DNA of 64,000 bases from Gammaproteobacteria bacterium (GTDB lineage: Bacteria > Pseudomonadota > Gammaproteobacteria > GCA-001735895). A program made the translations under genes and the position numbers. The notes under the pieces are model-generated. The model saw nothing but the letters and a program-made list of their open reading frames with translations, did not search any database and was not told the DNA's origin. Positions 63,645 to 64,000 of the stretch are shown here, in pieces (within the stretch, counting starts at the first letter, position 1; each line of letters begins with the position of its first letter). The stretch is taken from the NCBI GenBank assembly GCA_024225395.1, contig JAAEMR010000149.1, forward strand, positions 1-64,000. Reading direction: 5' to 3'.

Positions 63645-64000
63645 TTAATCCTCAGCAAGTAACTGATTGCGTATATCTGCTGCCGTTCGATGAACACCAT
63701 GGCAACGCGCACACACCTTAACAGCCGTTTCACCCAGACTCATTTTGACGCTGCGGATATTTTTTTCAACAATTGCTGCATCCATTTCGTCGATTGAATG
63801 TTTCGTTGAAGCCCCCAGGATTCTTTCGACGGGCTCATCATCTTTATGACAACTTGCACAATTATTTCCCAGCATTTTCAATTCCTGCTGAAATTGATTG
63901 CTGGCATCAGAGGCAACAGACCAGTGTTCATCTTCTGCAGCAATGCGAATACGATTAAGACTACGACTAATTGTTTTCATAAAGCGAGGATATTTATGCT
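63645..64000 (-). CDS. Di-haem cytochrome c protein, N-terminus beyond the window
   Basis: The frame is open from the right edge to the stop at 63645. The first visible ATG (63980) gives 111 residues, but the frame continues to 64000 without a stop, so the true N-terminus is probably outside. Two haem sites are present (CASCH and CARCH), with a helical segment between them. The pattern resembles small cytochrome c-prime/c556-like or multihaem proteins with helical haem domains. A periplasmic electron-transfer or gas-binding role is likely. The final residues are RNQLLAED. Confidence 0.75.
   Translation of the reverse strand, partial: HKYPRFMKTISRSLNRIRIAAEDEHWSVASDASNQFQQELKMLGNNCASCHKDDEPVERILGASTKHSIDEMDAAIVEKNIRSVKMSLGETAVKVCARCHGVHRTAADIRNQLLAED

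Overview
The window is AT-rich bacterial DNA that looks gammaproteobacterial. This rests on the E. coli-like yjfIJK order, hexameric-type citrate synthase, CysZ, a NorCBQD set, DUF4202 and a Dnr-type Crp/Fnr regulator. I cannot name a genus. I saw no rRNA, tRNA, CRISPR array or complete transposon. Two features recur. One is a dense store of respiratory nitrogen-oxide and haem-copper genes. The other is repeated gene erosion: a frameshifted chemoreceptor, a wrecked nirS, a 46-residue glucokinase stub, an ABC-ATPase tail, a collapsed IS982 element and a small membrane gene with an in-frame stop.

Layout. 1-7290: most of a giant lipoprotein that runs off the left edge. 7.8-13 kb: CysZ, a PAS protein plus broken chemoreceptor, a PQQ-type propeller and a duplicated cytochrome c. 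13.2-19.1 kb (minus strand): an envelope-stress-like operon of YjfI, YjfJ (PspA), YjfK, a tandem ribbon-helix-helix candidate, a K+ channel, a Ser/Tyr-rich lipoprotein, a double DUF350 protein and an M50-like peptidase. It is driven by a promoter whose -35 and -10 lie inside two copies of one palindrome. 19.3-24.1 kb: a membrane aminopropyltransferase, citrate synthase, AdoMet decarboxylase and a sugar-dehydrogenase-like protein. These link the stress operon to polyamine synthesis.

24.8-30.8 kb: an IS982 remnant, then a plus-strand operon of a PuuA-like glutamine synthetase homologue, aldehyde dehydrogenase, iron alcohol dehydrogenase, class I amidotransferase and a GGACT-like gamma-glutamylamine cyclotransferase. 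Together they read as catabolism of an amino-alcohol or amine through gamma-glutamyl intermediates. 31-33 kb: glk stub, AlkB-like dioxygenase, DUF4202.

33.4-58.6 kb is the respiratory core: an octahaem HAO-family cytochrome behind a perfect FNR/DNR box; norD, a polyferredoxin, norQ, norF, norE, norB and norC; hemerythrin; a degraded cytochrome-c/nirS fusion; Sco and DUF420 assembly proteins; and two B-type-like haem-copper proteins. One of these pairs with a CuA subunit but has Gln in place of the active-site Tyr. The other has no CuB His pair. Beside them lies a membrane fusion of a di-haem cytochrome b, two [4Fe-4S] clusters and an MvhD domain. Farnesyltransferase, Sco, Dnr and a NirN-like protein complete the set. 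The cell probably still reduces NO by more than one route while its NirS copy here is dead.

58.6-64 kb: nuclease, ParA-like ATPase, thioredoxin-like protein, Tat-exported aldo/keto reductase with a membrane partner, LysM-FecR protein, ABC-ATPase remnant and a partial di-haem cytochrome.
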